This document shows positions 30,501 through 42,362 of a stretch of 64,000 bases of DNA, in pieces (positions within the stretch are counted from its first letter, which is position 1; every line of letters starts with the position of its first letter). The DNA is from Macrotis lagotis (lineage: Eukaryota > Chordata > Mammalia > Peramelemorphia > Peramelidae). Where the stretch lies: contig NC_133658.1 of the NCBI RefSeq assembly GCF_037893015.1, positions 884,361,038 through 884,425,037 of the forward strand, given 5' to 3'. The position numbers and the translations under genes were made by a program. The notes under the pieces were generated by a model, which had not been told where the DNA came from, searched no databases, and worked only from the letters and a program-made list of their open reading frames with translations.

Positions 30501-31430
30501 GCTTATCTGACAAGAGATAGGAAAAAGGCAGTTGCTGGTACAGTGGGTCCAACTGGAGGCCAAAGATCTGGATTTGACTCTTTGGATCTCAGTTTCTTCA
30601 TCTGTAAATTGGGTTAGACAGCCTCTTACCCCACAAAAGAAGATATTATTTGCATGTCTTTGGACAAGTGGTTTTGTTTCTTTCTGTCTTGGTTTCCTCA
30701 TCTGTAAAATGAGGAGGCTGGGCTTCTCTCTGAGATTGCTCCTCACTCCAGGAGGCAGATGGGGGGGGGGGGGGTTGGGCAGAGGAGTGGAGGAGAGTCA
30801 TTTGCCTGTGTTTCCTCCTTTATTTGGTTTACTGATTTTCCACCTTGAAATCATCTCTGGCTACATTATTCAGGACACAGTGTGCCTGCCAGGAGGTCAG
30901 AAGAGCCAGGTCGGCCAAACTGCCCATCAATAGCAGGAAGAAGAGAAATCTGGGGAGTTGGAATATTGATTCTCCTTGGTTTCCTGGACCCAGGGTGCCC
31001 TGGAAGGAAGGGGAATCCAGACATCACCCACTGTGGGCTTGGCCTCAGCAGCCTGGGTCAACTTGCCCAGGACTGTCACGCGGCCCTTCTCATCTGACAT
31101 AGAACAGAGACAGATGTCAGTAGTGTCCCCTGCTAAGCAGATTGGCTTCAAGAGTTGCAATCAGGAAGGTCTGAGTTCAAATCCCAGCATTCTTTGTTTT
31201 TCTTTGTATATTCATAGTTATCAGTAAAATGATGAAAGAACTGCTTATTGACTGACCTCTGATACTTATAGACCAAAAGACCCTAGGCAAGTGACGACCT
31301 GGGCCTTCCCTTTCTCATCTGAAAACAAAGGGATGCCAGTAGATGGTCGTTGAGCATCTGCCTAGATATTGAAACCCCTTCCCCCCTTCAAAGGGACAAC
31401 AGCTCTCTTTTGTTTCTTATTCTCAGGCAT
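30501..31430 (+). repeat. MIR fragments and unique sequence
   Basis: Two overlapping plus-strand MIR 3' halves (TCAGTTTCTTCATCTGTAAA at 30590; GGTTTCCTCATCTGTAAAAT at 30691) are followed by a 12-G run near 30762. 30780-31130 is repeat-poor. Another MIR piece (GAGTTCAAATCCCAGCATTC) is at about 31172. Confidence 0.55.
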
Positions 31431-31835
31431 TAGGGACATTCTCTGATATAGGTAAACCTGGCTCTAACCTCTTCCTCTGTACCCCCTGCCCCCCAAAAAC
31501 TCCTTACTCCAAACAGCTGTTGTTTCTATGGCTCACGCAAAGTCTTTGACATATGGTGCCACAGAAAGCCAGGGCAATCTTTCATCTTCCTAGGTATCCC
31601 AAGCCTTTACACATTGGCACACAGTAGGTGCTTCAGAAATGCTTAATGACTAACTGAACCAGGGAAGTGATGCGCTGCTATCATCCCCACTTTGCAGATG
31701 AGCCAAATGATGGGAAGGGAATTTAAGTGACCTGCCCAGAATCTTGCAAGCTAGTCAATTTCCAAGGTAGGATTTGAACCCAGACCCATCCTACCTGCCA
31801 CACCAAGCACTGTTTCTGCTGTGCTATGCAGACTT
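31431..31835. repeat. L2 tail and minus-strand MIR
   Basis: TTGGCACACAGTAGGTGCTTC (31613) is an L2-type end. GCAGATGAGCCAAATGATGG and GGTAGGATTTGAACCCAGAC (31695-31790) are the MIR. Confidence 0.6.
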
Positions 31836-31962
31836 TTTTTTTTTTTTTGGTGATTTGTTCAAAGTCACACAGCTAGGTAATTATTAGGTGTCTGGATTTG
31901 AACTCAGGTCCTCCTGACTCCAGGCTCAGTTCTCCTTCCATTAAGCTACCTAGCTACCCCTC
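31836..31962 (-). repeat. short tRNA-derived SINE
   Basis: A 13-T run (the antisense tail) is followed by CAAAGTCACACAGCTAGGTA, GGATTTGAACTCAGGTCC and a CTACCTAGCTACCCC head end. Confidence 0.8.
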
Positions 31963-32829
31963 AACAGAATTTCTTGACAGGAGAAACTGCAGGAATGATT
32001 CAAGAGTTTGACTGCTTTTCTTAATTTTTTTCCTTTTCACAATTCCAATTCTAAAATTTCCAATTGATATTTTTCATTTGCCCAATAACAATGGGGCACT
32101 GGAGACTGAGGAATACCAAGAATACCTGAATTGTGTCTTAAGTTTTCCACTACCCCCATCCCTGGGCAAGGTCCCCCACCCTCTTCAAAAGAAACAGAAA
32201 TGAAAGGCCAGTAGCTTACCGTTCTAACACCAGCCCAGGCTACTCCAGGATCCAGCACCAGTTCCCTCAGTCGCAGGCTCTGACCAAGATGTGGACAACC
32301 TTGAGGGAATGAAGAAAAAGCCAAATATGAGATTGGGCTCCATGGGATGATTGAAGCATCACTGACTAAAGCCCAGGTAGATCACCAAATAGCAGTCCTG
32401 TCCTCAAAACCCTAGGCTTCCCTTTTATGAGAGACCTCACATATGACAGTTCTGTGACCCTGGCACATCATGTTGACCTCTCTCAGCCTCAATTTCTTTA
32501 TCCATAAAATGGCAGTACCATAGTGGCATTGGGGAATCAAGGTCAAATGAAAGAAGTCATTCTTAGAACCTGGGAAGGACTTCAAAAATCTATTCCAACT
32601 ATAGATATATAATATATATATATACTTCCTCAAACAAATACAACCATCGACCCCAATATCCTGTCATCTCTGTGAGCCCTGGCTCCTCCTGGAAGAGTGT
32701 GTACGAGTCCACTGCACCTTGACTCCATACCCATTCTGGTGGCTCTCCAGGTCAGAAGAACTACCTCCCCCAATGCTTTGTCCTCTCTATTCAAAGGAAA
32801 ACTTCAGCTTGGCCCTGGATCTAGAGTCA
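31963..32829. other. intron 1, mostly unique
   Basis: No clear repeat except a short MIR-like block at 32445-32520 (CTCAGCCTCAATTTCTTTATC) and a TA-rich patch at 32603-32626. No gene is seen. Confidence 0.4.
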
Positions 32830-33770
32830 GGCCCATAGTAAGCACTATGTAAATGTTAATGATTTTATAGTAATATATATATATATATGTATATATATAT
32901 ATTATAATTTACATAGTAATCACTATGTAATGTTAAGGATTTTATATTGTTGTTTATTATAATTTATATATATAGACAATTTTATAATATTATTAATACC
33001 ATTATATTATATACATGTAATCACTATGGAAATGTTAACAATTTTATGTTATTTATTTTATTTTATTATTTATATTATTCCATTTTATTTATTATAATAT
33101 TACATTATTTTCTACAAGCAAGGATTATGTAATGTCACCAATTTTTTGTTGTTGTATGCTATTATTAATTTTATTATGGTATGATTTGCATGTAAGCACT
33201 ATATAAATGTTGATGATTTTATAGTCTTGCATATTATTTATATTATTATAGTATTAGTTACATGCAAGTACTATGTAAATGTTAATGATTTTGTATGCTT
33301 GCATATTATTAACATAATTTACATGTAATCACTGTGTAAAATGTTACAATTTTACATTATTGTATGTTATTATTTACATTATTACATTATTCTTTATATT
33401 TACTTTGTAAATGTTAACAATGTTATATTAATGCATATTACTATAATTTACATAGTACTATGTAAATGTTAACAATTTTATATTATTGTATATTCTTATT
33501 TATATTTACATGTAAGAACTATGTATATGTTACCAGATTTATATTCTTGTATATTATTATTTGATATTACATTATTATTTACATGTTACCAATTATTATT
33601 ATTTACATGGAAGTACTATGTAAACTGTAACAATTTTATATTACTTTTATTATTATAATTTCCATAGAAAGTACTATGTAAATGCTAATGATTTTATATG
33701 ATTTATATGATTATATTATTTACATGTAAGCACTATGTAAACAATTTTATATTATCATATATAATATTGT
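32830..33770 (+). repeat. AT-rich minisatellite grown from a SINE/L2-type 3' end
   Basis: The word CACTATGTAAATGTTAA and variants, followed by an ATTTTATA block and AT-rich spacer, recurs at least 13 times. Positions are near 32842, 32918, 33018, 33115, 33195, 33263, 33326, 33395, 33453, 33513, 33609, 33668 and 33725. Spacing is about 55-100 bp. The first unit is continuous with GCCCATAGTAAGCACTATG, the classic MIR/L2 end, which indicates the source. Confidence 0.85.
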
Positions 33771-34150
33771 GGGCTATTTATTATCATGAATAAGGCCTAC
33801 TACACAGCAAGGTGAGAAGGGAATACCTTCTGGGACTGAAAAGGGAAGAAGGGATCAGGTTGTTAAAGGCTTTAGAAAGTTGTCTTATCAGTGATCCTAA
33901 AGGTGAAAGGGAAGCCCTGGAATGGAATGACCAGACCGTGATCACTCTGGCATCTGAGCCATCAGAATGGAGCAGGGAGACCAAGGACAGGTCACTGCAC
34001 TAGTCTGAGCAAAGGTGATATAGGCCTGAACCAAGGGGGTGGCTACCTGAGTATCAGAAGAGCACAAAGAAGAGGTTGCGAAGGTTGAATCTGAGATCTG
34101 GCCAATGACTAGAGAGTTCTGTGCAGGGCCTTGAACCATCTGTTTTGAAT
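33771..34150 (+). repeat. ancient interspersed repeat segment
   Basis: TCACTGCACTAGTCTGAGCA, AGGTGATATAGGCCTGAACC and AAGGGGGTGGCTACCTGAG match a mammal-wide repeat internal segment ('...agtccaggcaagaggtgatg' in consensus). It may belong to the same long element as the 12.3-kb family. No coding role. Confidence 0.45.
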
Positions 34151-35310
34151 GTGACTATAATCACTATAATCTTCTCAGGGCAGGGAGCTCCCCAGAAACC
34201 ACCTCTAATTCAGTCACTAAATCCTCATTCTTAGGCGAAGGGACTTTGCCCAGCCTGGAAGTGTATTGGGTGTCAGGATCTTTTCAACTCCATGGCCAAT
34301 TCTCTATCCATTCGACCATGTTCCTCATTATCAAACCTTTGCTTGATGCTTATCCCACATCATATCTTCACCAGGGGACTGACTCAATCAGAAGGTTGCC
34401 TCAACCAACCCTTATTTTACAGAGGGCAATGAGACCTGATGAAATTCTGGAATGCATAGGATCAAAGTCACAAGGGACTTTTGAGTCCAAACCTCTGGTT
34501 TCACCGACAAGGCCACAGACTCAGAGATGACCTGATTTGCCCAGGGGTCACCCAGCTAGTAAGCATCTGAAAGTGAAATTTGAACCCAGATCCTTTTTTC
34601 TCCAAAGGCAGCATTCATTCTACCACGTAGACCTGTGACCTTCAGAGACTTCTACTTCCAGAGTGCAATTAAAAAAAAAAAACAAACAAACCCATAAACC
34701 AAACCAAAACAAAAACCTCACTTATCCTTGGGCTGAAATAATTAAAAATAGGCAAGGCATTCTCCTAATGTTCCTCCCCCTTCTCCGCCCCCCCCCAGGT
34801 TCCCAAGTAACTATTGGTAAATGGTGGAAGGTAGGGAAGGAGGTGCTCTGAAGGGGTGGTGCCCACACACAGGGGTACTCGGGGTAGGACCAGTCAACCT
34901 TGCACGCCAGCTCCCCTCCCAGGGACTTGCAATGACCCTAGAACAGTCAAGCTATTGTTTGCCCCACAAAGGCTGGGAAAGGATAAAATTCAAGATGAGG
35001 AACAAGGTGACCTATTTATAAAACCTCCTTTCACCTGAAGATCAAATAACATCCTCCCACCCCCACCCCTCCTCTGCTTTCAGCCCCTAGCCCCAGAGCT
35101 CCTCCCTCACCCCAAGTAGGCTGATGCCGCCCAGGATTTTCCAAGGGAAGTTTGGCAGTATCATTCTCTGATTACTACAGCTCCCCCCTCCCCTAAAGGA
35201 GGAGGGGGAGGTAGGAAGCCGGTCAGTCTCTGCTTACTCCCAAGGAATCAGGGTGCTCTCAAACCCTGGAGATAAATGGATGGTAAATACAAGTTCCTAA
35301 AGCAGGGAGA
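34151..35310. other. intron 1, MIR remnants and a repeat-poor stretch
   Basis: Minus-strand MIR-like remnants at about 34410-34600 (ATTTGCCCAGGGGTCACCCAG). An A-rich AAACAAACAAAC patch is at 34670-34710. 34790-35310 is repeat-poor, with G/C-rich patches. No gene is seen. Confidence 0.45.
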
Positions 35311-35470
35311 GGCTTCTTAACCTTGTTATGCCCTGGACCCCTTTTGGCAGTCTTGTCAGAATCTGGATTTACTCATAAAGTAAAAGGTAGCAGATTACAA
35401 AGGAAATCAATTAGGTGGAAGTAGTTACCAAAATCATTTTGAAAAATAGGTTCACAGACCCTGGGTGAGA
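35311..35470. repeat. ancient mammal-wide repeat, family unassigned
   Basis: GGCTTCTTAACCTTGTTATG, CCTGGACCCCTTTTGGCAGT and AAATAGGTTCACAGACCCTG belong to the same old type of element as the 15.9-kb copy, or a relative. Confidence 0.45.
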
Positions 35471-35579
35471 ACATTTGCCCAAGAACAACAGAATGATAAA
35501 TTGGAGTGTTTAGAGGGATCTCTCTTGCAAGTCCTTTGGTTAAACCTTTTCTTCCAAAGGAATGCCCAGAATAACAGTA

Positions 35580-35775
35580 GTAATCATAATGTTCGCATTT
35601 ATATTGAGCAACAAGAAATGCGTTACAAATATTATCTTACTGGAGTTTTACTACAACCCTGGGAAATAGATGTTATTGCCTCTATTTTTACAAATGAAGA
35701 AACTGAGGCTGAGAGGTAACTTGCTCAGGGTCACACAGGAGAAGAATCAGGGCTAGCTAGGATTGGTACTGAGGA
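35580..35775 (-). repeat. MIR-type SINE
   Basis: CCTCTATTTTTACAAATGAAG, AACTTGCTCAGGGTCACAC and TTACAAATATTATCTTACTGG give a minus-strand copy. Confidence 0.65.
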
Positions 35776-35813
35776 TAGAATACTTCTGATCAGGAACTGG
35801 CTAAGCATTCACT

Positions 35814-35818
<5 letters not shown>

Positions 35819-35857
<39 letters not shown>

Positions 35858-35870
35858 CCCCTCTCTCCCC
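35819..35870. repeat. (CT)n microsatellite
   Basis: About 18 CT units followed by a C-rich variant (CCCCCCTCTCTCCCCC). Confidence 0.95.
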
Positions 35871-36129
35871 CTGCCCCAAATCTTTTTCTCTGTCTCTCTT
35901 CTGAACCATGTGCCTGTCAAAATAAGCTTCCTAAAGTATCATAATAGGGGTTTCAGAACTGGAAATTTCCACAGTTCAATCCCCTCAAAAGGGAACTGAG
36001 GTCCATAAAGGTGACTTGTCCCCAGATCCAGGCAGGCAGTAAAAATGGCAAAGCTGGGCATGTGACCAGGTCCTTTCCTGCTCTTTATCACCTCTAGGTT
36101 AAGATACAACAACAACAAAGACAGATACA

Positions 36130-36690
36130 AATTTCTAAGTCTGGCATTTTAAGTGGCCCCCTCAATCTGGCTCCTATCTTCCCAGCCTTTTTCTAAATCC
36201 CTTAGCTACCAGACCTCTTCCCTCTGTGCCTCTGCATTACACAGCTGTCTCTCCCCCATATCTTATAGCTCTCCCCTTTTCCTCACTTCTGCCTCTTAGA
36301 ATCCTAGCAGCCAGGTGGCTGAGTTTACAGCCAGAAAGATCTGAATTCAAATCCAGCCTCAGATTATTTACAACTGTAGGACCTGGGCAAGTCCCTTTAC
36401 CTCTGATAATAGCAACAACTTCCCAGGGTTGTTGAATCAAATGAAATAATGTGTTTTGCAAATCTTAAAAGAGCCATAAGTTTTGGGTTTTTGGCTCTGA
36501 CACCTAGCACAGTCATTTGCTGCATTTTACAAAAAGCCATTCCTAACCACCCCTAGGTAGGCTGTTTCTTAACTCCTCCACCCCACAATGTCATATGTAC
36601 AATTTTAGCTCCTTAAGAGCAGGGGTTGTTTTTCCTTTTGTCTTTGCATCTTTGGTCCCTGGAACATAGGAGACACATGTGTGTTCAAAT
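36130..36690 (+). repeat. L2 LINE 3' region interrupted by a MIR-type SINE
   Basis: L2 sequence at 36150-36300 (AATCCCTTAGCTACCAGACC) resumes at 36490-36690 (ATTTTAGCTCCTTAAGAGC, CCTGGAACATAGGAGACAC). Between them a plus-strand SINE (36303-36485) has GCAGCCAGGTGGCTGAG, GATCTGAATTCAAATCCAGC and GTTGTTGAATCAAATGAAAT. Confidence 0.65.
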
Positions 36691-37370
36691 GAAAAATGCC
36701 AAGGAGAGATGGATACCCTCCTAGGTCTTAGCCATCTAATAAAGTTCCTTTGCATTTAGATGGGTCAGTTCTTTGGGAATGCCTTCTACTCATGAATCAA
36801 CAGAATGCTCTTTCTGCTCTGATCTTTAGGAAGTTCAATTCAATTAATCATCTACTGAAATAAATTTGGAAAGCTTGTTTGGGGGGTGGGTGGGAGAAAA
36901 AGCACCAACAGTTCCTAAACTGTCCCCTTTGACCTTAAAGGGTATAAACACACCTGCCTCCCACCTCCAGAAGGCCCCAAATGACTCATCAACAGCACTC
37001 AGAAAACCACACAATCAGTTAAAGCTGTTGTCCCCTGGGAAATCAGGCCTGTATTCATTTAGATACAAAAAATTAAAAGTGAAAAAATAAAAAAGTTACT
37101 GGCTGAACCAATCATCAAGGTTACAGGTACATCAATCTGACTTTGCTGCCAGATGTTCCTCTCCTTGAGAAAGCCCAGTTCTCAAACAGTAGGTCTAAGG
37201 AGGGTAGACAGTTGGTCAATAAAAATTTATTAAGCACCTACTATGTGCCAGACATGATGCTAAATGCTGGATAGGGAGTTGATAGAGATCTCAAAGATCC
37301 TCAGATATTAACTTGATAATCTCACAAACAAGATTAAATACCTTGGTCAGCCAGTGAATATCACTATGGG
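36691..37370. other. intron 1, mostly unassigned
   Basis: A fragment of the 12.3-kb array family (AATTTATTAAGCACCTACTA) lies at 37217-37290. The remainder holds no recognised element or gene. Confidence 0.4.
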
Positions 37371-37720
37371 GTTCTACTTCAGAAGATCATGGGAAAAGTA
37401 CTGGGTTCAAATCCTAGCTCTCCCTCTGACCCTATGTGTAACCTTGTGCAAATAATTTCAACTTTATCCGTATCAGTTTTTCTCATTCATAAAATGAGGT
37501 CCTTGGACCAGAAGAACCCCTGCAGTCCTTCTACCTGAAATCCCATGAGGTCATTTGACCTCTCCATATCAGTTTTCCTTTGGTTAAGATGAGAGAGCTA
37601 TGTGACCCCTCTGGTCCTCAACTTCCTCCTCAGGAAAATGAAGAGATTCAATTGGGTGATGGCTAAGGTCCTTTCCAGCTTTCAATCTAGGACTTCTTCA
37701 ATGAGCCTTACCTGCTGGGC
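37371..37720 (+). repeat. two plus-strand MIR-type fragments
   Basis: TGGGTTCAAATCCTAGCTC and TCATAAAATGAGGTCCTTGG mark the first. TCAACTTCCTCCTCAGGAAAA and AGGTCCTTTCCAGCTTTCAA mark the second. Confidence 0.65.
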
Positions 37721-37927
37721 TGAGTGTTTTCAGAGTATAACGGAGCTCTCAAAATTCTGCCTCTGGCACAGGGTCCACTCCCAGTCCTGCTTCCTGCTTC
37801 TTCCTTCCTGAAAGCCCCAGAGCAGAAATACTATACCTTTGCCTAGGAAAAGCACCCAATGGCACCAGCCCTTTGAGCAACAAGTATTTCTAGCTATTAG
37901 ATATAGAGGCCACTACTTTCAACTTAG

Positions 37928-38066
37928 GGTAGCTACTGGTATCAATGGATAGAGCACTGACCCTGAAATCAGGAGGACCTGAGTTCAAATTGGGCCTCAC
38001 AAACTTATTAGCCATATGGCCCTGGGCAAGTCACTTAATCCTGACTGCCTTAAAAAAAAAAAAAAA
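37928..38066 (+). repeat. short tRNA-derived SINE
   Basis: GGTAGCTACTGGTATCAATG head, AGTTCAAATTGGGCCTCAC, GGCCCTGGGCAAGTCACTTA and a 14-A tail. Confidence 0.8.
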
Positions 38067-38129
38067 GGAAAAGGAAGGCACTAGATTAGCCATCTGGGTT
38101 CATCTGGGTTCAAGGGCAATTATTGTAAA

Positions 38130-38735
38130 AATTTCCTAACTGGTCTAATACTAGTTTAGCCTTCACACAATGACACCAAAGTGACTTCCTTAAATGCAGA
38201 CCTGACCAAATCACTTCCCTACATAATCAATTTGCCTATAGAATAAAATGTAAGCCCTTCATGAACTGGTCCCAGTCTATCTTTCCAGCCTCTAACCAAA
38301 ACCTTGCAATTCAACAAAACTGGCCTTCTGTTTCTCATACAAGTAGCCTTGATTGTACTCTGTCTTTGCCTATACTTCACTGAATCCTTCCCTACCCTTA
38401 ACATGCATCTCAGGCATTATCTTCAGCTTAAGGCCTTTTGTGATCCCGACTCCCTTTCAATTCTCCAATCAACCGCTGATATCTTGCCCACTTCTCTCCC
38501 CTTGACCACCCTCCCCCAAATACCATGTGTTTAATGACTTGGTCTATATTCACTTTAGATTTATGCTGTATGTCTTTTCAGATGTACTTACTATCTCCCC
38601 GTATTAGAATGTTACTTGTACCCAGGCAGAAAAGGTATCATTCTTTGTACTTGTATTCTCAGGGCCTAGTCCATAGCTGGTCCTTAATTAGTTAGTTGGT
38701 TAATTAATGCTCACTGATCATTGATAGATAGATAA
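38130..38735 (+). repeat. long L2-type LINE 3' segment
   Basis: About 600 bp in L2 order: GTGACTTCCTTAAATGCAGA, CCAGTCTATCTTTCCAGCC, ACTGAATCCTTCCCTACCC, TCAGCTTAAGGCCTTTTGTG, GTATTAGAATGTTACTTGTA and TCAGGGCCTAGTCCATAGC. This is the longest L2 piece in the window. Confidence 0.75.
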
Positions 38736-39404
38736 GTCTTAGCTTGGTCCTTACTATCTATGCAATCTTGGCCCCATGACCCATCAAGTCCTTCCTCATT
38801 TCTATTTACCACTTCACCTGGAAGTGCCCCAAAGCTCAAGTGCAGGTGACTCACATCTGTCCCCACAAACACCACTAAACTCAGATTACTATTGGGCTTC
38901 ATCAACCCTGCCCCCAAGTTCCTTAAGTACTTAGCTTTTCTAATTGGGGATTTTCTAACTGGCAGGCACCCCCAGAAAAGGCAGATTCACACACAAGAGC
39001 ATTGTTCCTCAGACTGAAAGGCAGTGGACAAATGAATTTTAAGATTAGAGATAACTCAATCTAGAGCATGTTTTTGTGGGGGGGGGGGGGGAAGGGGGAT
39101 GAAGGTCCACAATTTCCCTGTAATGGCCATTCAGAAGGATACCAACTGAAAAGCAGTGCCTCTTTAAAAAGAAAACAAGAGGTCACAAAATCCTTTTATT
39201 GAATCATGAGGACTTAAATAAATTTTGATAGTTCAATGGGAAAGGCCATCCCCCCCATCATATCTGGGTTCTGCAGTCTAAGGAAGTATGACCTTGGGCT
39301 GGTCATTTTTCATTGCTGGAGACCAGGATTCTTTAACTGTCAGGAAAGAGGACTGGATCCCATGATTTCCAAGGTCAAGAGCCTTCCTAATCTGAAAACT
39401 TGTG
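38736..39404. other. intron 1, mostly unique
   Basis: Contains a G-run (39078-39092) and a weak plus-strand MIR remnant near 39285-39390. No gene is supported. Confidence 0.4.
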
Positions 39405-39640
39405 CTGTTGTCTTTCAGTAGGGCCTAACTCTTCATGACCCTATTTGGGTTTTTTTTTGGGGGGGGGCAAAGATTCTAGAGTGGTTTGCCATTTTTTGCT
39501 CTAGGTCATTTTACATATGAGGAAACTGAGGCAAACAGGGTCACCCAACTAAGAAATGTCTTCGACCAACCAGATCTGAACTCAAGAAGATGAGTCTTCC
39601 TGACTCCAGACTCCACATTCTAAAGCACCATCACTCCCAG
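39405..39640 (-). repeat. tRNA-headed SINE (MAR1-like)
   Basis: GTTGTCTTTCAGTAGGGCC, ATGACCCTATTTGGG, a T/G run, GAGTGGTTTGCCATTTTTTG and a CTTCCTGACTCCAGACTCC head-side block match the MAR1-like body in antisense. Confidence 0.65.
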
Positions 39641-40330
39641 TGTGATAAGAGCTTTCACCTTTGCTATCATGGAACTTAAATGAATACAAAAGCCAGATTT
39701 GTTTTTTGGGTGTCATAAGTATATGTCTCCTGAATGCGCTGGCACTCCTCTTCCCCTCCCCTCTGCCAGCCTCCAAAGCTCTGCTAGAGATCTTGCCTAA
39801 GTCTTAGTCTTTCCTGCCCTTCTGCTGCCGCTGATGGTGGTTGGTGTTCCCCCCAAGATACTTTGCCAGCTAGGTGATTCATTAATTAGAGATCTGGGAC
39901 TGCAGACCTTCTGGAGTCAGAAGGACCCGAGCTCAACTCCAGCCTCAGACACTTAATGTTTACTTAGCTGTGTGACCTTGGGCAAGTCACTTAACCCCAT
40001 TGCCTTGCAAAAAAAAATAAATAAATCTGATCATCTGGCACCAAAGGGAATAAGAAGGTACTACAGGTGGGGGAAGGGGCCATAAACAATAGTCTGTCTA
40101 GTGCTCTAAAAATCAAAGCAAAACAATCCTATGAAGTAGGCGATATTATCTCCTGTTTATGGATGGGAAAATTATGGATGAGGCAATGAGAGATTAAGAG
40201 GGTTGGCCAGAATAAGCCAGTTAGGAAAGTATGAGTCAGAATTAGAATTCAGGTCCTCTGACTTCCAAGCACTGCTGCCTAAGCTCGGGCATAAGAAGAT
40301 GCCCATTGGAACAAGTGTTTGGGGGTTGAT
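39641..40330 (+). repeat. short tRNA-derived SINE (39868-40025) and flanking MIR remnant
   Basis: The SINE has CCAGCTAGGTGATTCATTA, CGAGCTCAACTCCAGCCTC, GTGACCTTGGGCAAGTCAC and CCATTGCCTTGCAAAAAAAA. A minus-strand MIR remnant (CAATCCTATGAAGTAGGCG) occupies about 40110-40270. 39641-39867 holds nothing recognised. Confidence 0.7.
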
Positions 40331-41264
40331 ACCTTAGCAAGTATGAAGTGGATTCTGATGGCCTTCAGAAGTCACACCAGCCCATAGTTTTCCCAGAGGG
40401 CCCTCCCCTTGGACACTGGTTAAGATGCCTCCCAAGGAAGCTGAAGAGTAAACCCAGCCCAAGAACTTCACAAGACCTCTCATATTTCAGGTCAACCCTT
40501 GCAAACTTGAGAGTCGAGTACAAGGGGAGCCCGGCTCTCCATCCAAGAATGCCCAAGGGCCAGGCGTCTCAATTTCATGGTGCTGGAGGGGGGAGTGTGT
40601 CACATGTCGGAACAGGATGAGTGCCCACCAGCAGTACAACCTAGCCCAGCAGAGTTGGGATCCCGAGGGCATAGGGATGGAAGAGGGGTGGGATTAGGAC
40701 TGCAGGCAGCTTGCAGGCGTCACCCTCATCCTTGAAGTCCTGGTTATGACACAGGTACTTAGTCAATGGCATTTCCATGTGGTAACCTAAAAGCCTAGAG
40801 CTCTAGATGTGTTCTAGAGTCAGATTCACAAGCAAAAGAAAAGAGAAGAAAAAAGTCCAGTGTTGTGGGTTTGGCAGGAAGAACCACCTCCAGAATACCT
40901 ATAAGCTACTAAATGATCCCTAATTTCTCTGGGGTACAGCCCTTACCATTCCCTTGCCAGGGACCTGGGGAGGAAATAAGCCAAAAGTCCAATAGCAAGG
41001 ACCAGAGATTGGGGAGATGGCAAGAGCCAGTGGGACAATGGACCCTTGATTGATCCCCATGAATGCCATCCTTGTGGAACTGCGACCGGATTAGCAGAGA
41101 CATTCACCGCTTTCTCAATTCTCTGGCTCACTACTAAAAAAAAAAATCAACATTCCAAAGCAATTCCAAATGGCAGGGTTCTCTTTTCCACAGGGCAGCT
41201 GGGGAGGACAGATTGCAAATGTGAACACTCTGACTTCTTGCCTCAATATATCCATCATGGCAAA
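40331..41264. other. repeat-poor intron 1 segment
   Basis: About 930 bp without a recognised interspersed repeat, the longest such run in intron 1 with scattered CpGs (AGTCGAGTACAAGG, GAGCCCGGC). No conserved frame or splice context is evident. It is a candidate for regulatory sequence, by exclusion. Confidence 0.35.
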
Positions 41265-41750
41265 AAAAAAATCATGTCAGAGGACATGAGTTCAAATCCT
41301 GCCTCTTGATACAGACTACCTTTGGCAAGTCACTCGACATCCCTTAAGCCTCAGTTTCCTTCTTTGTAAAATGACAGGGTTGGATTAGATGGCCTCTCGG
41401 GTCCTTTCCAGTGCTAGATCTAGGATACTATGACTTTCCTAGGCTTCGGTCTCCCTCTTGGTAAAATGATAGTTATCTTTTTTGTCTCTATGTCTACAAT
41501 CCTATGACTCACAGCCCCACAAACAGGTGAATAGGAAAAAGAACTCACTGTATAGTTTCACACACAGTTTGACAAAAATATCCCTAGATGAAAACCATCC
41601 ATTGGTTTTCTAGGAAAATCCCAACGTGACCACCATCCGGTGGCCTTCAGCAGCATTTACTAGCTGGGTGACCATAGCCAAGTCACCTCCCTGTCCCTTA
41701 CTATGCTAGAGCCGACTTCTCTGAAAACACACAGAACATAGTCCCCTGGG
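41265..41750 (+). repeat. MIR-type SINE and fragments
   Basis: GACATGAGTTCAAATCCTGC, GCCTCAGTTTCCTTCTTTG and GGTTGGATTAGATGGCCTC form a good plus-strand copy to about 41425. A second 3' half follows near 41435-41510, and a third piece near 41655-41700. Confidence 0.65.
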
Positions 41751-42196
41751 GAAGCCCTCACAAGGGGGACAATAGCTGTTCAGCTGTGCCGGGCAGCGCA
41801 AGACGCTGACAGTGCCCAGCTTGATAGGCCACAAAAGAGCTCACAAAAGATCCATTCAGACCTTCAGAGCTGTCACCTGCTCTCCGGGAGGGGAGATTAG
41901 TGTCCCAGCAGGGTGGGCTGAAGAAATGGAAAAGCCTCCCCCAACTAACCAGGCCCACTCCCCCCTCCCCATCCTAGCCCCTTCCCTTGGAAAAGCCATT
42001 TCAAAAGTCCATTCTGTATAGCTTTCTAATTGAGGGAGTTGGGGTGGCCTGTCCTTCCAATGCCGGAAGCCAGTGTGGAAGGAGCCAGGAGGTGAAGACA
42101 AAGGGTTAAGGCTTAGCCTGTCCAGGATGTGAATAAGGGCAGAGCAATGCATTTCTCTGGGAAAAAAACCAAAGTGGGAACAGAGGTTTGTCTTTA
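41751..42196. other. intron 1, repeat-poor
   Basis: No repeat recognised over about 445 bp. G/C-moderate. No gene is supported. Confidence 0.4.
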
Positions 42197-42362
42197 TACA
42201 CACACACACACACACATATACATATATATATATATATATATATAAATATGTATGTGGCACATAGAAATACATGTGTATTATACAATACACATGTGTGCTT
42301 ATATGTATATGCATGCATATTTTTATATATTTCTATATTCATATATATACACATATATTTTG
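42197..42362. repeat. (CA)n(TA)n compound microsatellite
   Basis: TACACACACACACA runs into a TATATATA tract (42198-42244), then AT-rich CATATATATACACATATAT sequence to 42360. Confidence 0.9.

Noticed and set aside
41856-42314. Open frame with a hydrophobic, membrane-like N-terminal region
   Set aside because: The hydrophobic Tyr/Ile/Val run is translated from the (CA)n(TA)n microsatellite.
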